The translations under genes and the position numbers were made by a program. A stretch of 39,638 bases of DNA, from contig AJWJ01000193.1 of assembly GCA_000277445.1 (NCBI GenBank), forward strand, positions 1 through 39,638. The letters are read 5' to 3'. The notes beneath the pieces were generated by a model. The model was not told the DNA's origin, made no database searches, and saw only the letters and a list, made by a program, of their open reading frames with translations. Every line of letters begins with the position of its first letter. Within the stretch, counting starts at the first letter, position 1. This DNA is from Polysphondylium violaceum. Lineage: Eukaryota > Evosea > Eumycetozoa > Dictyosteliales > Dictyosteliaceae. Below are positions 20,112 through 30,410 of this stretch, one piece after another.

Positions 20112-23100
20112 ATGGAGCAAGGTAAATACCATCATCACCATTCATTGTATACAATAAATATATTAATATTATTCTCTTTTTTGATTATAGTTCCACAAAA
20201 AATTGATTTTTCAGGAGAAGAATCATCAACATTAAAATATTGGGATGAAATTAAAGCATTTGAAACCTCATTAAAGTTATCAGAAGGTAAACCAGAGTTT
20301 TCATTTTATGATGGTCCACCATTTGCCACTGGTTTACCACATTATGGACATCTTTTAGCAGGTACAATCAAAGATACAGTCACTAGATATGCACATCAAA
20401 CTGGTCATCACGTCGAGAGAAGATTTGGTTGGGATTGTCACGGTTTACCAATTGAATTTGAGATTGATAAATTATTTGGTGTCAAGACCAAGGAGGACGT
20501 ATTAAAGATGGGTATCCCCAAATACAATCAAGAATGTAGAAACATTGTTATGAAATTCAGTCATGAATGGGAAGTTGTCGTCAATCGTATTGGTCGTTGG
20601 ATCGATATGAAAAACAACTACAAGACTATGGATCTCAACTTTATGGAGTCTGTTTGGTGGGTATTTGGTCAACTCTATCAAAAGGATCTTGTCTATCAAG
20701 GCTTCAAAGTCATGCCATACAGTATTGGTTGCACCACTCCGCTCTCTAACTTTGAGGCATCATCCAATTACAAAGACGTCAGTGATCCAGCCCTCGTTGT
20801 CTCTTTCCCAATCGTTGGTGAAGAAGATGTCGCCTTTTTGGCCTGGACCACCACTCCATGGACTCTTCCATCCAATCTTGCACTCACTGTCAACCCCAAG
20901 ATGGAGTATATCAAAGTACAAGACGTCAAGAGAAACAAGAAATTCATTTTAGCCGCCACTCGTACCTCTATCCTCTACAAAAAGAAAGAAGAATTCACCA
21001 TCCTTCAAACTTACAAGGGTTCCGAACTCATTGGCACCAAATACGTTCCAATCTTTCCATACTTTTCCAGCGAAGCTGAAAAAGGCGCCTTTGTTGTCAT
21101 TGGCGGTGACTTTGTCACTGATGACAGCGGTACTGGTATTGTCCACACTGCTCCAGCCTATGGTGAAGACGATTTTGACGCTTGTCTCAAACACGGTATC
21201 GTCAGCAGAGATCAATTCAAGAGACCATGTCTCAATGCCGTCGATGCCAACGGTTGTTTCACCAGTGATATCACTGATTTTGCCGGTATCATGGTAAAGG
21301 ATGCCGACAAGGATATTCAAAAGCATCTCAAAGACAATGGTAGATTAATCAATGCCGGTACCATTGTTCACAGTTATCCATACTGTTGGAGATCCGACTC
21401 ACCACTCATTTACAAAGCTGTAGGCAGTTGGTTTGTCAGAGTTGAAAGCATTAGAGATCGTCTCTTGGCCAACAATGACAAAACCTATTGGGTTCCAGAC
21501 TTTGTCAAGGAAAAGAGATTTGCCAATTGGTTAAAGAACGCCACCGATTGGGCCGTCAGCAGAAACAGATATTGGGGTACCCCAATTCCATTATGGATCA
21601 GTGAAGATGGTGAAGAAGTTGTTGTCGTCAGCAGTGTCGACGAGTTGGAAAAACTCTCTGGTGTCAGAGTCAACGATTTACATCGTGAGTCTATTGATCA
21701 CATCACCATTCCCTCCTCCAAAGGTAAAGGTACCCTTCGTCGTATTGAAGACGTCTTTGATTGTTGGTTTGAAAGTGGTAGTATGCCATACGCTCAACAA
21801 CATTATCCATTTGAAAACAAGGATAAATTTGAAAAGATCTTCCCCGCTCACTTTATCGCCGAAGGTTTGGATCAAACTCGTGGTTGGTTCTACACCCTCT
21901 TGGTTCTCAGTACCGCTCTCTTTGACAAACCTCCCTTCCAAAACCTCATTGTCAACGGTCTCGTCTTGGCTTCCGATGGTAAAAAGATGTCTAAACGTCT
22001 TAAAAATTATCCAGATCCAATGGAAGTCGTTGGCAAATATGGTGCCGATGCTTTGAGACTCTATTTAATCAACTCTCCAGTCGTTAAAGCTGAGCCATTG
22101 AAATTCAATGAAAAGGGTGTTCAAGATATCATCAAAGACGTCTTTTTACCATGGTTCAATGCCTATAGATTCTTTGTTCAAAATGCCCTTCGTTTTGAAA
22201 AGGCCAACAACAGCACCTTTGTTCCAGAGATTGAAAAAGCCTTTTCCTCTGACAACATTATGGACAAATGGATTATGGCATCTTGTCAATCATTAATTAA
22301 ATTTGTTCGTGAAGAAATGGCTGCCTATCGTCTCTACACTGTACTTCCAAAATTGGTTAAATTCATTGAAGAACTCACCAACTGGTACGTACGTCTCAAT
22401 AGAAGAAGATTCAAGGGTGCCACTGGCGAACAAGATTGTCTTGTCTCTCTCAACATCTTGTATGAAGTTTTAATGACCATCTGTGTTGCTATGGCTCCAT
22501 TCACTCCATTCTTTACCGAATACATGTATCAAAATCTCAAGAAATGCTTACCAAAAGAAAAACAAATGGACTCTGTTCACTTTGTCATGTATCCCGAACC
22601 AAAGAAAGAGGCTTTCAACACCAGAGTCGAAGAAATGATCTCTCGTATGCAAACCGTCATTGAACTTGGTAGAGCTGCCCGTGATCGTAGAAACAAACCA
22701 ATCAAGTATCCACTTAAAGACTATATGGTTATCACTGAAAATCAACAATATCTCGAAGATTTGGCCACTCTCAAACCATACATTTTAGAAGAGTTGAACA
22801 TTCAAAACATTGTACTCACCAGTGACGAAGGTAGCTTTGTTGTTGTCACTGCTGAAGCTGATAACAAACGTTTAGGTCTTCGTCTCAAAGCCGATCTCAA
22901 AAAGGTATCTCCACTCATTCCAAAACTCACCAACGAACAACTTCGTGAATTCCAAAAGAAGGGTGAAATCGAAGTCGCCGGTCACATCATCACCAGCGAG
23001 GAATTGAAAATCATTAGAAACTATAGTGGTGACAAAACAAATGCTGAACCATCTGGTAATGATGAAGTATTGACTGTATTGGATTTGGTCGTCGATCAAA

Positions 23101-23378
23101 GTCTCTTGGAAAGAGGTCTTGCCAGAGAAATGATCAATAGACTCCAAAGATTGAGAAAGAGCTCTGGTTTAATGGCTGAAGATGCTGTCAATATGTTTTA
23201 TCATACCAAGTGTAATGATTTAAAGACTTCTATTGAAAATAATCAAAACTATATCAAAGAGATTATGTTGTTCAATGTTGTTTTCCACGAAAATCCAGCT
23301 TCATTTGAATCTCCATTCGCCACTGAAAATGTTTCAATTGTCAATGATAGCGATGCTCAAATTTGGTTCACAAGATAA
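20112..23378 (+). CDS. ileS: Isoleucyl-tRNA synthetase, cytosolic
   Basis: Class I aminoacyl-tRNA synthetase charging tRNA-Ile. Exons 20112-20121 and 20191-23378 give 1065 residues. The first exon encodes only MEQ plus one base; the 69-nt intron (GTAAAT..TTATAG) is a multiple of three with no in-frame stop, so an unspliced reading is also open. The spliced start MEQVPQKIDFSGEE fits the family, whereas the unspliced reading inserts a His and hydrophobic run. Signatures: HYGH at 54-57 (LPHYGHLLAG) and KMSKR near 602-606. The editing domain includes TAPAYGEDDF and the family segment GWDCHGLPIEFEID is intact. The anticodon-binding domain includes NWYVRLNRRRFKG. The length and lack of a presequence fit the eukaryotic cytosolic enzyme. 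The gene is rich in C-ending codons, as expected for high expression. Confidence 0.97.
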   Translation: MEQGKYHHHHSLYTINILILFSFLIIVPQKIDFSGEESSTLKYWDEIKAFETSLKLSEGKPEFSFYDGPPFATGLPHYGHLLAGTIKDTVTRYAHQTGHHVERRFGWDCHGLPIEFEIDKLFGVKTKEDVLKMGIPKYNQECRNIVMKFSHEWEVVVNRIGRWIDMKNNYKTMDLNFMESVWWVFGQLYQKDLVYQGFKVMPYSIGCTTPLSNFEASSNYKDVSDPALVVSFPIVGEEDVAFLAWTTTPWTLPSNLALTVNPKMEYIKVQDVKRNKKFILAATRTSILYKKKEEFTILQTYKGSELIGTKYVPIFPYFSSEAEKGAFVVIGGDFVTDDSGTGIVHTAPAYGEDDFDACLKHGIVSRDQFKRPCLNAVDANGCFTSDITDFAGIMVKDADKDIQKHLKDNGRLINAGTIVHSYPYCWRSDSPLIYKAVGSWFVRVESIRDRLLANNDKTYWVPDFVKEKRFANWLKNATDWAVSRNRYWGTPIPLWISEDGEEVVVVSSVDELEKLSGVRVNDLHRESIDHITIPSSKGKGTLRRIEDVFDCWFESGSMPYAQQHYPFENKDKFEKIFPAHFIAEGLDQTRGWFYTLLVLSTALFDKPPFQNLIVNGLVLASDGKKMSKRLKNYPDPMEVVGKYGADALRLYLINSPVVKAEPLKFNEKGVQDIIKDVFLPWFNAYRFFVQNALRFEKANNSTFVPEIEKAFSSDNIMDKWIMASCQSLIKFVREEMAAYRLYTVLPKLVKFIEELTNWYVRLNRRRFKGATGEQDCLVSLNILYEVLMTICVAMAPFTPFFTEYMYQNLKKCLPKEKQMDSVHFVMYPEPKKEAFNTRVEEMISRMQTVIELGRAARDRRNKPIKYPLKDYMVITENQQYLEDLATLKPYILEELNIQNIVLTSDEGSFVVVTAEADNKRLGLRLKADLKKVSPLIPKLTNEQLREFQKKGEIEVAGHIITSEELKIIRNYSGDKTNAEPSGNDEVLTVLDLVVDQSLLERGLAREMINRLQRLRKSSGLMAEDAVNMFYHTKCNDLKTSIENNQNYIKEIMLFNVVFHENPASFESPFATENVSIVNDSDAQIWFTR

Positions 23379-23655
23379 ATAAATTATTTAAATTTTAATA
23401 ATATTATGCCAAACAAATAAATTAATATCTTTTTTTTTTTTTTTTTTTTTAATTTTATAATGATTTCCCCAGTTATTTGGCTTTAGTACTGGTTTAGATT
23501 TTTTCGGAGTCTCGGAGGGGCAAAATATCCGTTTTTTTTTTCTTTTTTCCTTTTTTTTTTTAATTCAAAAAATATCTTTTCATATTCCAACGAACAATGA
23601 TTGTTTTTTTTGAATTACAAATCATATCTTTTTTTTAAATATCTACAAATAAATA

Positions 23656-25298
23656 ATGAAGTTTTTAAGTATATTTGTACTTTTAATTGTGACATTATTA
23701 TCTGCCACCAGTGTTGTTCAATCTCAAATCGGAACTTATCCAAATGGTGGTTTTTATTTGGGTTTAGGTTCAAATTTTCTTTCTAAAATAGGATCAGAGG
23801 TTTGTAGATATAGTAAAAGAAATAGTATTCCAACGTTTAAATATTAATATTTTAGCTAATTTAGCTTACAACTAATATTAATGCACAATTAAACTCTTAT
23901 CCTATTGCTGATATGAGTGGTGATGATGGTGGTATTAAATATGACATTACATCAATTAAACAAAGTGTTAGTTTATCTCAATTTTATTATGAACAAAATG
24001 ATGTAAACACCTATTCCATTGGTTTTGATAATGTACAATTCACCATAAAAACAAATTATAAAGTTTGTAAACATGTTGGCGATCAAGATGCAGATTTATG
24101 TGAACATGGTGATATTACTATTGCTTCAACAGTTGCTGGTATCAAGATTTGGAGTATCATGAACTTGGACTTTAATCAAAGCCCTGCAATTCTTTCCTCA
24201 CAATCTGTTGGTACATTCTTACCAAATGCAAATGCTATTAGTTATAGTGCCCATTGTACGAGTAGAGTTTGTGATCACACTCATGATATTTCTAATAAGA
24301 TTGCCTCTCAATTTGTTCAAGATGTAACATCTGCTGCAAACGTAAGTTTTAATATTATTTAATAGTTATATATATATATTAATAATAATGTTTTATATAT
24401 CTAGATTCAAATCAATGCAAATTGTGATAAATATAAATCATTAATTCCATCATTGGAAAACTTGAATTTTGCCTATGGTGGTAATGATTTCTTTTTAGAC
24501 ACTAGTGGTAGATTGGTTGAGTCGAATACTGATAAATCAAGCATTACACCAACAATGACATTAGCTTTAAATGGTGGTGTTGTTGTAAAGAAATCAAATG
24601 GTCAATATGTTTATCCAACCAAACAACCAACTTCAACTCCATCAGCTTCTACACTTGAGGGTTTTACATCAGATGTTAGTTTAGTTCTTACTCCATATCT
24701 TTTTGAAACTTTGGTAGATGGTGTATTAAATTGTGCACTTCCAATGACCATCGATCAACTCCCATCTGAATCACCCGTACAATTAAATACCAGTGATCCA
24801 TTCTTTTCTCAAATAGCACCAGGTTTAGCAGCCGAATATCCTGATCTTGCTATTACTGTATTACTTGATACACCAAATATTGAGGCAGTATTTATCAACT
24901 CGAGTGGAATTACCTTGTACAATACATCATTGGTAGCATCATTTATGGTTGATATCAATGGTACAAAAACTCAAGTTTTTGGAGTTGAGTTTTCAATCAA
25001 TGTTGATTTGGATGCTCAGTTTACACAAATTGGTCAAGCTATAAATATATCTACAACTATTAAATCATTGGATGCAAGTGCATTTATTCAAAATACTATT
25101 GTTGGTAGTGTAGATACCGATGGTTTTATTCAACTAATTCAATTAATGCAAAGTGTTGTATCAATTCCTCCAATGGCAATCAATAATCCAAGTAAAACAT
25201 ACACTATCACTTATACAAATACTTTTTATGGAGACCAACTTATTCAATTAGATTTCAATATTGATAATGCTGAAACTAATAAAATTAAAATTAATTAA
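23656..25298 (+). CDS. Secreted BPI/LBP-family (TULIP) lipid-binding protein
   Basis: Exons 23656-23799, 23865-24341 and 24405-25298; 504 residues, TAA stop, all introns phase 0. The first donor is GTTTGT, weaker than the local GTAAGT type, but it is the only choice I found that keeps the frame. The signal peptide is MKFLSIFVLLIVTLLSATSVVQS. The mature protein has the two-module organisation of bactericidal/permeability-increasing proteins. The N-terminal module carries the typical start (KIGSELIQLTTNINAQL when spliced), DITSIKQSVSL and a Cys-containing loop; the C-terminal module includes FTSDVSLVLTPYLFETLVDG. Correction of the first string: exon joining gives KIGSE followed by LTTNINAQL. 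The family binds lipids or lipopolysaccharide. In a bacteria-feeding amoeba a role in handling bacterial envelopes is plausible but unproven. Unlike vertebrate BPI, the N-terminal module is not strongly basic. Confidence 0.85.
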
Positions 25299-25403
25299 TT
25301 CTATATGACCTAAAAATAAATATAATACTTTAACTAAATTGTTATTCTTGCATTATTAAAGACAAAACATTACAATTACAATGATTATCAAATTAATTTT
25401 ATT

Positions 25404-26534
25404 TTATAGCTTAGTACCAATAGAATAAACAGATATTAATGATTGACCTATTTCCCGATGCTCTTCAATATTTGAAGAGAATCCATTGTTTGATAAAAAC
25501 TCTCGATTATCAATATCAATAGTGAAGTCCAAATATTTTTTACAAATATTGCCATCTATTTTTAATGAATCATCTTTTTTATAATTAAAGCAAGGCGAAT
25601 CTAAAGATTTCTCAACAAAGGTATGGATTATAAATTTACTCTTTGCTCCAGAATTGTTGTTGACTATATTTCCAAGTTTGGTTATAGTGCTCTGATCCAA
25701 ATAGAATAATAGACCCTCTGCTATCCATAGTGTAGATCTCTCAGAATCAAATCCTTGGCTTCTAATAGTTTCAATCCAATTACCATCAGAAAGATCACAG
25801 GGACAAAAATTAATTTTGCAATCACTGGCGGGTTTAATCTCTTTGATGGCAGGCTCCAAAGCTCTTTGTTTGAATGACAAAACACTTGGGAAATCTAATT
25901 CAAACACTTTGCATTGGGAATCCAAAGGCATTCTGAGGGGTCTAGTATCCATGCCCGATCCTAATATAACAAATTGTTTAATCCCTTGTTGATAAGCATT
26001 CATAAACATTTGGTCGATTAAATAAGTTCTAAATGAAATACCATAGATCATGTGAGTTGTCCATAAATCAACCCACGAGTAAATTGGATGAAAATTGTCT
26101 TTAAATTTCTGTATTTGAATTTGTTTAAGCTCTTCTTTGCTAAAAGATCTTGGGTGGATAGTCCCAACTTTTGATTGCCTCTCACAATAAAGTTTATAAA
26201 TTTCCTCAAAATACTGTTCATAGAATTCCATAATGAATTCCTTTGTATCTAAATTTGAAATAAAGTAAAAGGAATAAGGGTCAAACACTTTAAGTTCAGG
26301 ATACACAATGGAAGCAATTCTAGGGTCATTTGGAATGAATAAATCCTTTTTTTCTTTTAAATAGGCAATTGCTCTATTTTCAAAATCTTGGTTATTGGAT
26401 TCCAAATTATCGGCAGCACCATCATAATTTAAACAATAGTAAGCAGTGGACACAGATCTAAGCGCACATATCCATAATGCTGTTTTACCAACAGAATCTA
26501 AAACATATTTAAGATCACTATTATTTTCTATCAT
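25404..26534 (-). CDS. S-adenosylmethionine-dependent methyltransferase, LCMT/PPM-like
   Basis: Single exon, 376 residues, TAA stop 105 nt from the convergent BPI-like gene. The SAM-binding motif I (FVILGSGMDTRPLRM, about 188-202) and acidic post-motif (FELDFPSVLSFKQ, about 211-223) are characteristic of the leucine carboxyl methyltransferase superfamily. This includes PP2A-methylating LCMT1 and a broad class of small-molecule O-methyltransferases in bacteria and amoebae. WIAEGLLFYLDQ further on is the usual family acidic strand. The N-terminal GKTALWICALRSVSTAYY is the helical cap. The substrate cannot be deduced. The sequence looks closer to the bacterial-type secondary-metabolite branch than to LCMT1 itself, so a polyketide or other small molecule is possible. 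Confidence 0.88.
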   Translation of the reverse strand: MIENNSDLKYVLDSVGKTALWICALRSVSTAYYCLNYDGAADNLESNNQDFENRAIAYLKEKKDLFIPNDPRIASIVYPELKVFDPYSFYFISNLDTKEFIMEFYEQYFEEIYKLYCERQSKVGTIHPRSFSKEELKQIQIQKFKDNFHPIYSWVDLWTTHMIYGISFRTYLIDQMFMNAYQQGIKQFVILGSGMDTRPLRMPLDSQCKVFELDFPSVLSFKQRALEPAIKEIKPASDCKINFCPCDLSDGNWIETIRSQGFDSERSTLWIAEGLLFYLDQSTITKLGNIVNNNSGAKSKFIIHTFVEKSLDSPCFNYKKDDSLKIDGNICKKYLDFTIDIDNREFLSNNGFSSNIEEHREIGQSLISVYSIGTKL

Positions 26535-27111
26535 TTTTACAATAACAATTTGATTAATATTTCCTTTTTACTGATAAAAAAACAATTATTTCTTTCTCTT
26601 TTATATCAATTTTTTTGTAAAGCAATTTTGAAAACCTGTCACAATTAAATTAATTCTTTTTATTTAACACACCCCTCTAAAAAGAAATTTATTTGGTTGA
26701 ACAATATAGCTACAACACACTACCCCAACAGGCACTCGTTGATATGTTGGACACTTTGATTTTTAAAGAGAAAAAGGTAAACGTAATCTTCTATCCTGCC
26801 GCTTTGATTAATTAAAGGGCAATTTATATTCTTTATTATAATGTTCTTTTTATTTAATTTACCAATTTAAAATGTCTGTATGTTTTGCTATTGAAAAGAT
26901 AAAATGTCATTCCTAATAGGGTTTGGTGAGAGGGATCTTTTTTCATCATAAATCTGTAGTTAAAGAGAGATAATGAACTCATTTTATCAGTTAATTGTTT
27001 TTTTTATTGACCAATAATAGAAGTAGTTTAAAATAACGTTGTTTAAAATATCGTGGGGTTACAATTGATAGCATCATTTAGTGTGGTATTATATCGTGTG
27101 GAAATCGATAG

Positions 27112-27128
27112 TGTGTAAAATTTACACA
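27112..27128. promoter_or_regulatory. Palindromic site TGTGTAAA-A-TTTACACA
   Basis: Perfect eight-base arms around one base, 244 nt upstream of the ankyrin-type gene. The symmetry suits a dimeric DNA-binding protein; the factor is unknown. Confidence 0.4.
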
Positions 27129-27142
27129 TTCTTTCCAATGCT

Positions 27143-27206
27143 CCTATAGTAGATCAAATTGTTAAATTTGTTTTTAAAAATTGATAATTAAACATGCTAC
27201 TATAGG
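27143..27206. repeat. 10-bp inverted repeat CCTATAGTAG / CTACTATAGG
   Basis: Exact arms at 27143-27152 and 27197-27206 with a 44-nt AT-rich spacer. It could form a cruciform or RNA stem. It lies 165 nt before the start codon of the 728-residue gene. Confidence 0.7.
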
Positions 27207-27371
27207 CTTTGTTCCAAATCTAAATATTAAAAGAAATGCTAATAATTTTATCATTCATTATGATTTTGAAAATTTTTCAGAGAAAATATTTCTGTTTTTT
27301 TAAATTTTCAATGTAGAAATATATTTTGCCTCAATCAATCAGTCAATGTTCATTAATTTATTCTAGTCAAA

Positions 27372-29558
27372 ATGGATAATAACTGTAATAATAGTAATAA
27401 TAATAGTATTATAGATCAATTATTTCGAGATATCTATAGAAATAAATATTTACATAGTTTAATAAATAGTCATTTATCATTGAGGAATAGAGGAGGTTAC
27501 TATATGTTTAGAAATGGATCCCTCCCTTCACATTATGATGACTTGGAGATAAGCAATCTCTTTTTCTCTACTTGTCTAGCCAAAGAGAAACTTTTTAATT
27601 TCAAACAATTATTTATCAACCAAGAAAAAAAAGAAACAGAGATCAAGAATAATAGTAGTTGTTTTACAACTTATTATCAAGATTGGATTGATTTTAGGCT
27701 ACAATCTTATACAAATATATATGACAATATAGTTTCTTGTAATGATGATAATGACTTTAATCTATTGTTAGTACTATCAATACCAACCGATCAAATAAAA
27801 GTAAAAGAATATATAATTGATAATTTAGTCTACAACAATGGACTCAATAGAAAAAGATTTCAATTATTAGAGCAACTATATCCGAAAAGAGTGTATAAAA
27901 TTAAATCATTTGATTCTTTTCATAATGATGATGAGCTTTTTAACCATTTGGTAGAGAATAAAAGAATTGGTTTAGTAGATGTCAATAATATAAAGTATGA
28001 TACATTCTTTGATAAAAACAAAGATAAAATTAGATGTCTTTCTGGTTGGGATGATATTCAGTTTGCTTTACAAGTTTTAAAAAGAAAATCAAATATCACT
28101 AGTCAATCATTCACTCCACTTAGAGAAGATTTATTAATTTGGATACTTTCTGTATCACCCCTCTTAAACTTTGATAGAATATATAATCCAAAAAATATGG
28201 TTTGCTCCATTGATCAACAACTTGATTGGACAACAGCGGAGCATGCTCTGTTGTATGGTGTAAAAATATTAAAACCAAGGTATCCTTTCTTTTATGAAAA
28301 GAACAGTATGGTTGGTCTAATGTTTACTTGCAAAGAGATATACAACTTTATGCTAGAGTTTTATCCAGACTTTTTGGTTGCTATTATTGAACCAAATCCG
28401 ATTAGAATCAGTAAACCATTGATTCAAGATATAGAGGTAGCTAAATTGGTGGTCAATCATCCAAGCTTTGATAGTAGTTCTAGAATAGTTACCATGAATG
28501 TTCAGGTATACCAATATTTATTTTCTAAATGTTTAGTTGGCTTTAACTTTGATTATAAACAAACATATAGTCATCAAGAATTGATTTTATTGTTTGAACT
28601 ATTTTCTATTCCAAGCGCAACACATGTTGGAATAGCAGAGAATCTAATGCTCTATGCAACTTTTATTGGAGATTTGGAAATTATTAAACTATATTATAAC
28701 TCAACACCAACACCTGCTCCAATGACTCCCTTACTTGGTCTTTCATTTAATAGGCATACAGAAGTATATGAGTACCTCTTTAAAGCTTTTCAGCCATTGG
28801 CTATAGATTTTACAAATATACTCATACAATCAATTAAAGAAAGGAATCTAGAGTCGACAATGATGTATTATGATAGAGTCCCCTCAATCAGTGAAGATAT
28901 ATTGGCTACCTGTACATATACTCTAGTCAAAAGCAACAATAAAAATATTGAATCCTCTATAAAGATCTTACAATTCTTTAAGAAACTAGTAATGACTCAA
29001 GGTAATTCTCCTACTTCAATGGAAAAGCCTGTAATATTCAACACTACATCTGCAAATACTTGGGTATTTGAATATTTATTATTAATTGATCCAGAATTCT
29101 ATCATTATCTAAAACCATTGACTCTTGGATCAACTTCTCTTTTGGGAAAATTTCAAAGAATTTTAAATACCCTTAGCTTTACTCACATTAAACTTTTATT
29201 AAAGGCCATTGAAAGAGAAGAACCTGTCGTTTATCAACAAATTTTAGACAATTTAGAATCAATAATATTTGGATACATTAGAGAAAAGCCATCATTAAAA
29301 ATCCTTTTGTATTTGTTTCAAGAATATAAAGATAGATTAAACGAATCAATATTGGAACCATTGATTCCACTCGCATTAGAGACAAAGAATTTCATTTTAA
29401 TCGATATTCTTTTACACAAAACTAAAATTAGATTAATTGAATGTAAATCAAAACAACACGAACATCTATTATATTCAACTTGTTTAAACAAACTATTATC
29501 ATCAAATTTAAAAGAAAAAGATGATTATTTAAACAATTTCAAAATAAATATGTTGTAA
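27372..29558 (+). CDS. Ankyrin-repeat-like dictyostelid family protein
   Basis: Single exon, 728 residues. The N-terminus is an Asn-rich leader (DNNCNNSNNNS) followed by IIDQLFRDIYRNKYLHSLI, the head typical of a large, expanded family of dictyostelid proteins with degenerate ankyrin repeats. Ankyrin-like helix pairs recur through the body: LMLYATFIGDLEIIKLYYN, HTEVYEYLFKAF, NVQVYQYLFSK, WVFEYLLLIDPEFYHYL. The repeats are irregular and lack clean TPLHxAA motifs. No membrane segment or enzymatic domain is seen. Family copies are usually numerous, AT-rich and poorly conserved between species; their roles are largely unknown, with protein interaction the usual inference. A strong hairpin lies 24 nt after the stop. 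Confidence 0.75.
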   Translation: MDNNCNNSNNNSIIDQLFRDIYRNKYLHSLINSHLSLRNRGGYYMFRNGSLPSHYDDLEISNLFFSTCLAKEKLFNFKQLFINQEKKETEIKNNSSCFTTYYQDWIDFRLQSYTNIYDNIVSCNDDNDFNLLLVLSIPTDQIKVKEYIIDNLVYNNGLNRKRFQLLEQLYPKRVYKIKSFDSFHNDDELFNHLVENKRIGLVDVNNIKYDTFFDKNKDKIRCLSGWDDIQFALQVLKRKSNITSQSFTPLREDLLIWILSVSPLLNFDRIYNPKNMVCSIDQQLDWTTAEHALLYGVKILKPRYPFFYEKNSMVGLMFTCKEIYNFMLEFYPDFLVAIIEPNPIRISKPLIQDIEVAKLVVNHPSFDSSSRIVTMNVQVYQYLFSKCLVGFNFDYKQTYSHQELILLFELFSIPSATHVGIAENLMLYATFIGDLEIIKLYYNSTPTPAPMTPLLGLSFNRHTEVYEYLFKAFQPLAIDFTNILIQSIKERNLESTMMYYDRVPSISEDILATCTYTLVKSNNKNIESSIKILQFFKKLVMTQGNSPTSMEKPVIFNTTSANTWVFEYLLLIDPEFYHYLKPLTLGSTSLLGKFQRILNTLSFTHIKLLLKAIEREEPVVYQQILDNLESIIFGYIREKPSLKILLYLFQEYKDRLNESILEPLIPLALETKNFILIDILLHKTKIRLIECKSKQHEHLLYSTCLNKLLSSNLKEKDDYLNNFKINML

Positions 29559-30410
29559 TACTTGTACTTTTTATCTATAACTCAACTAGAAAATCTTTTT
29601 TTGCAATGAAAAAAAGCAATGGATATCTAGTTGATTTTTTTCAATTTTTTTAATATAAATATCAATCTATTGAAAAACACAAAAAAGATTTTTAGAAATA
29701 AATATTTGATATCAAACCCCAGTTTAGCGATTGAACCGATGAAAAAGTAATTTATTTTTAAATTAAAGAATAACAAAATTTGGTTTAATTTTCAGGAGTG
29801 TAGAAGTAAACTATGACTTCATTTTAAAAAGTAAAAATCAAGAAAAATATGTTTGGATATTTATTTTAAATTTTATGTGATCCCATCTATTTACATACAG
29901 TTAAATCTCAATTACTTGTTGGTGAATGAATTACTTAGAAATATTTCATTGACATATTTTTTGGAAATAATTGAAATCCAAGACCCATTCTACTTTATTC
30001 AATATTAAAAAACTAATTAAATTAATTCAATGGTATTTGATTATAATCTAAATCCAAACACAAAATCTCTAAAATCCTCCCAATATTTATCAACCCACAA
30101 TATTGGACCATCTTATTAAAAAATAAACAACCCAAACTGTTTCATTAGATATTTTGAGAAAATAAATTTAATACAATTTAATTTCACTCCCTGTGTAAAA
30201 AAAAAACATACCCATTTTATCAAGAGAACCCAATCCCTCAACAAATTGACGATTTTTCTCAAAACAAAAATATTTTTATTTTTATTTTTATTTTTGTTTT
30301 TTTTTTTTGTTTTTTACGATTTTTTTTTTTTCACCCCCACCTTCAAGTTTTTTTATAAAAAAAAAAAAAAAAAAAAATCTTATTATTATTTCTACACACA
30401 CATATATATA
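29559..30410. other. Intergenic spacer with 3' hairpin
   Basis: AT-rich. It holds a hairpin at 29582-29634 and, nearer the next gene, T runs and a run of about 24 A (30357-30377) just before the orphan gene start. No coding region was recognised. Confidence 0.55.
29582..29634 (+). terminator. Hairpin just downstream of the ankyrin-type gene
   Basis: Outer arms TCAACTAGA (29582-29590) and TCTAGTTGA (29626-29634) and inner arms CTTTTTTT (29595-29602) and AAAAAAAG (29609-29616) are both exact, with loop GCAATG. It begins 24 nt after the TAA, so it would lie in the mRNA 3' end or mark a transcript boundary. Confidence 0.45.

Larger units (their letters stand above)
26535..27371. promoter_or_regulatory. 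Divergent promoter, methyltransferase / ankyrin-type gene
   Basis: 837 nt without a gene. It contains two conspicuous symmetric elements in the last 260 nt: a perfect 8+1+8 dyad at 27112-27128 and a 10-bp inverted repeat at 27143-27152 / 27197-27206. Confidence 0.55.

Noticed and set aside
20122-20190. N-terminal His/hydrophobic segment of isoleucyl-tRNA synthetase as true protein sequence
   Set aside because: It is bounded by GTAAAT and TTATAG, is much more AT-rich than the gene, and its removal gives a normal family N-terminus.
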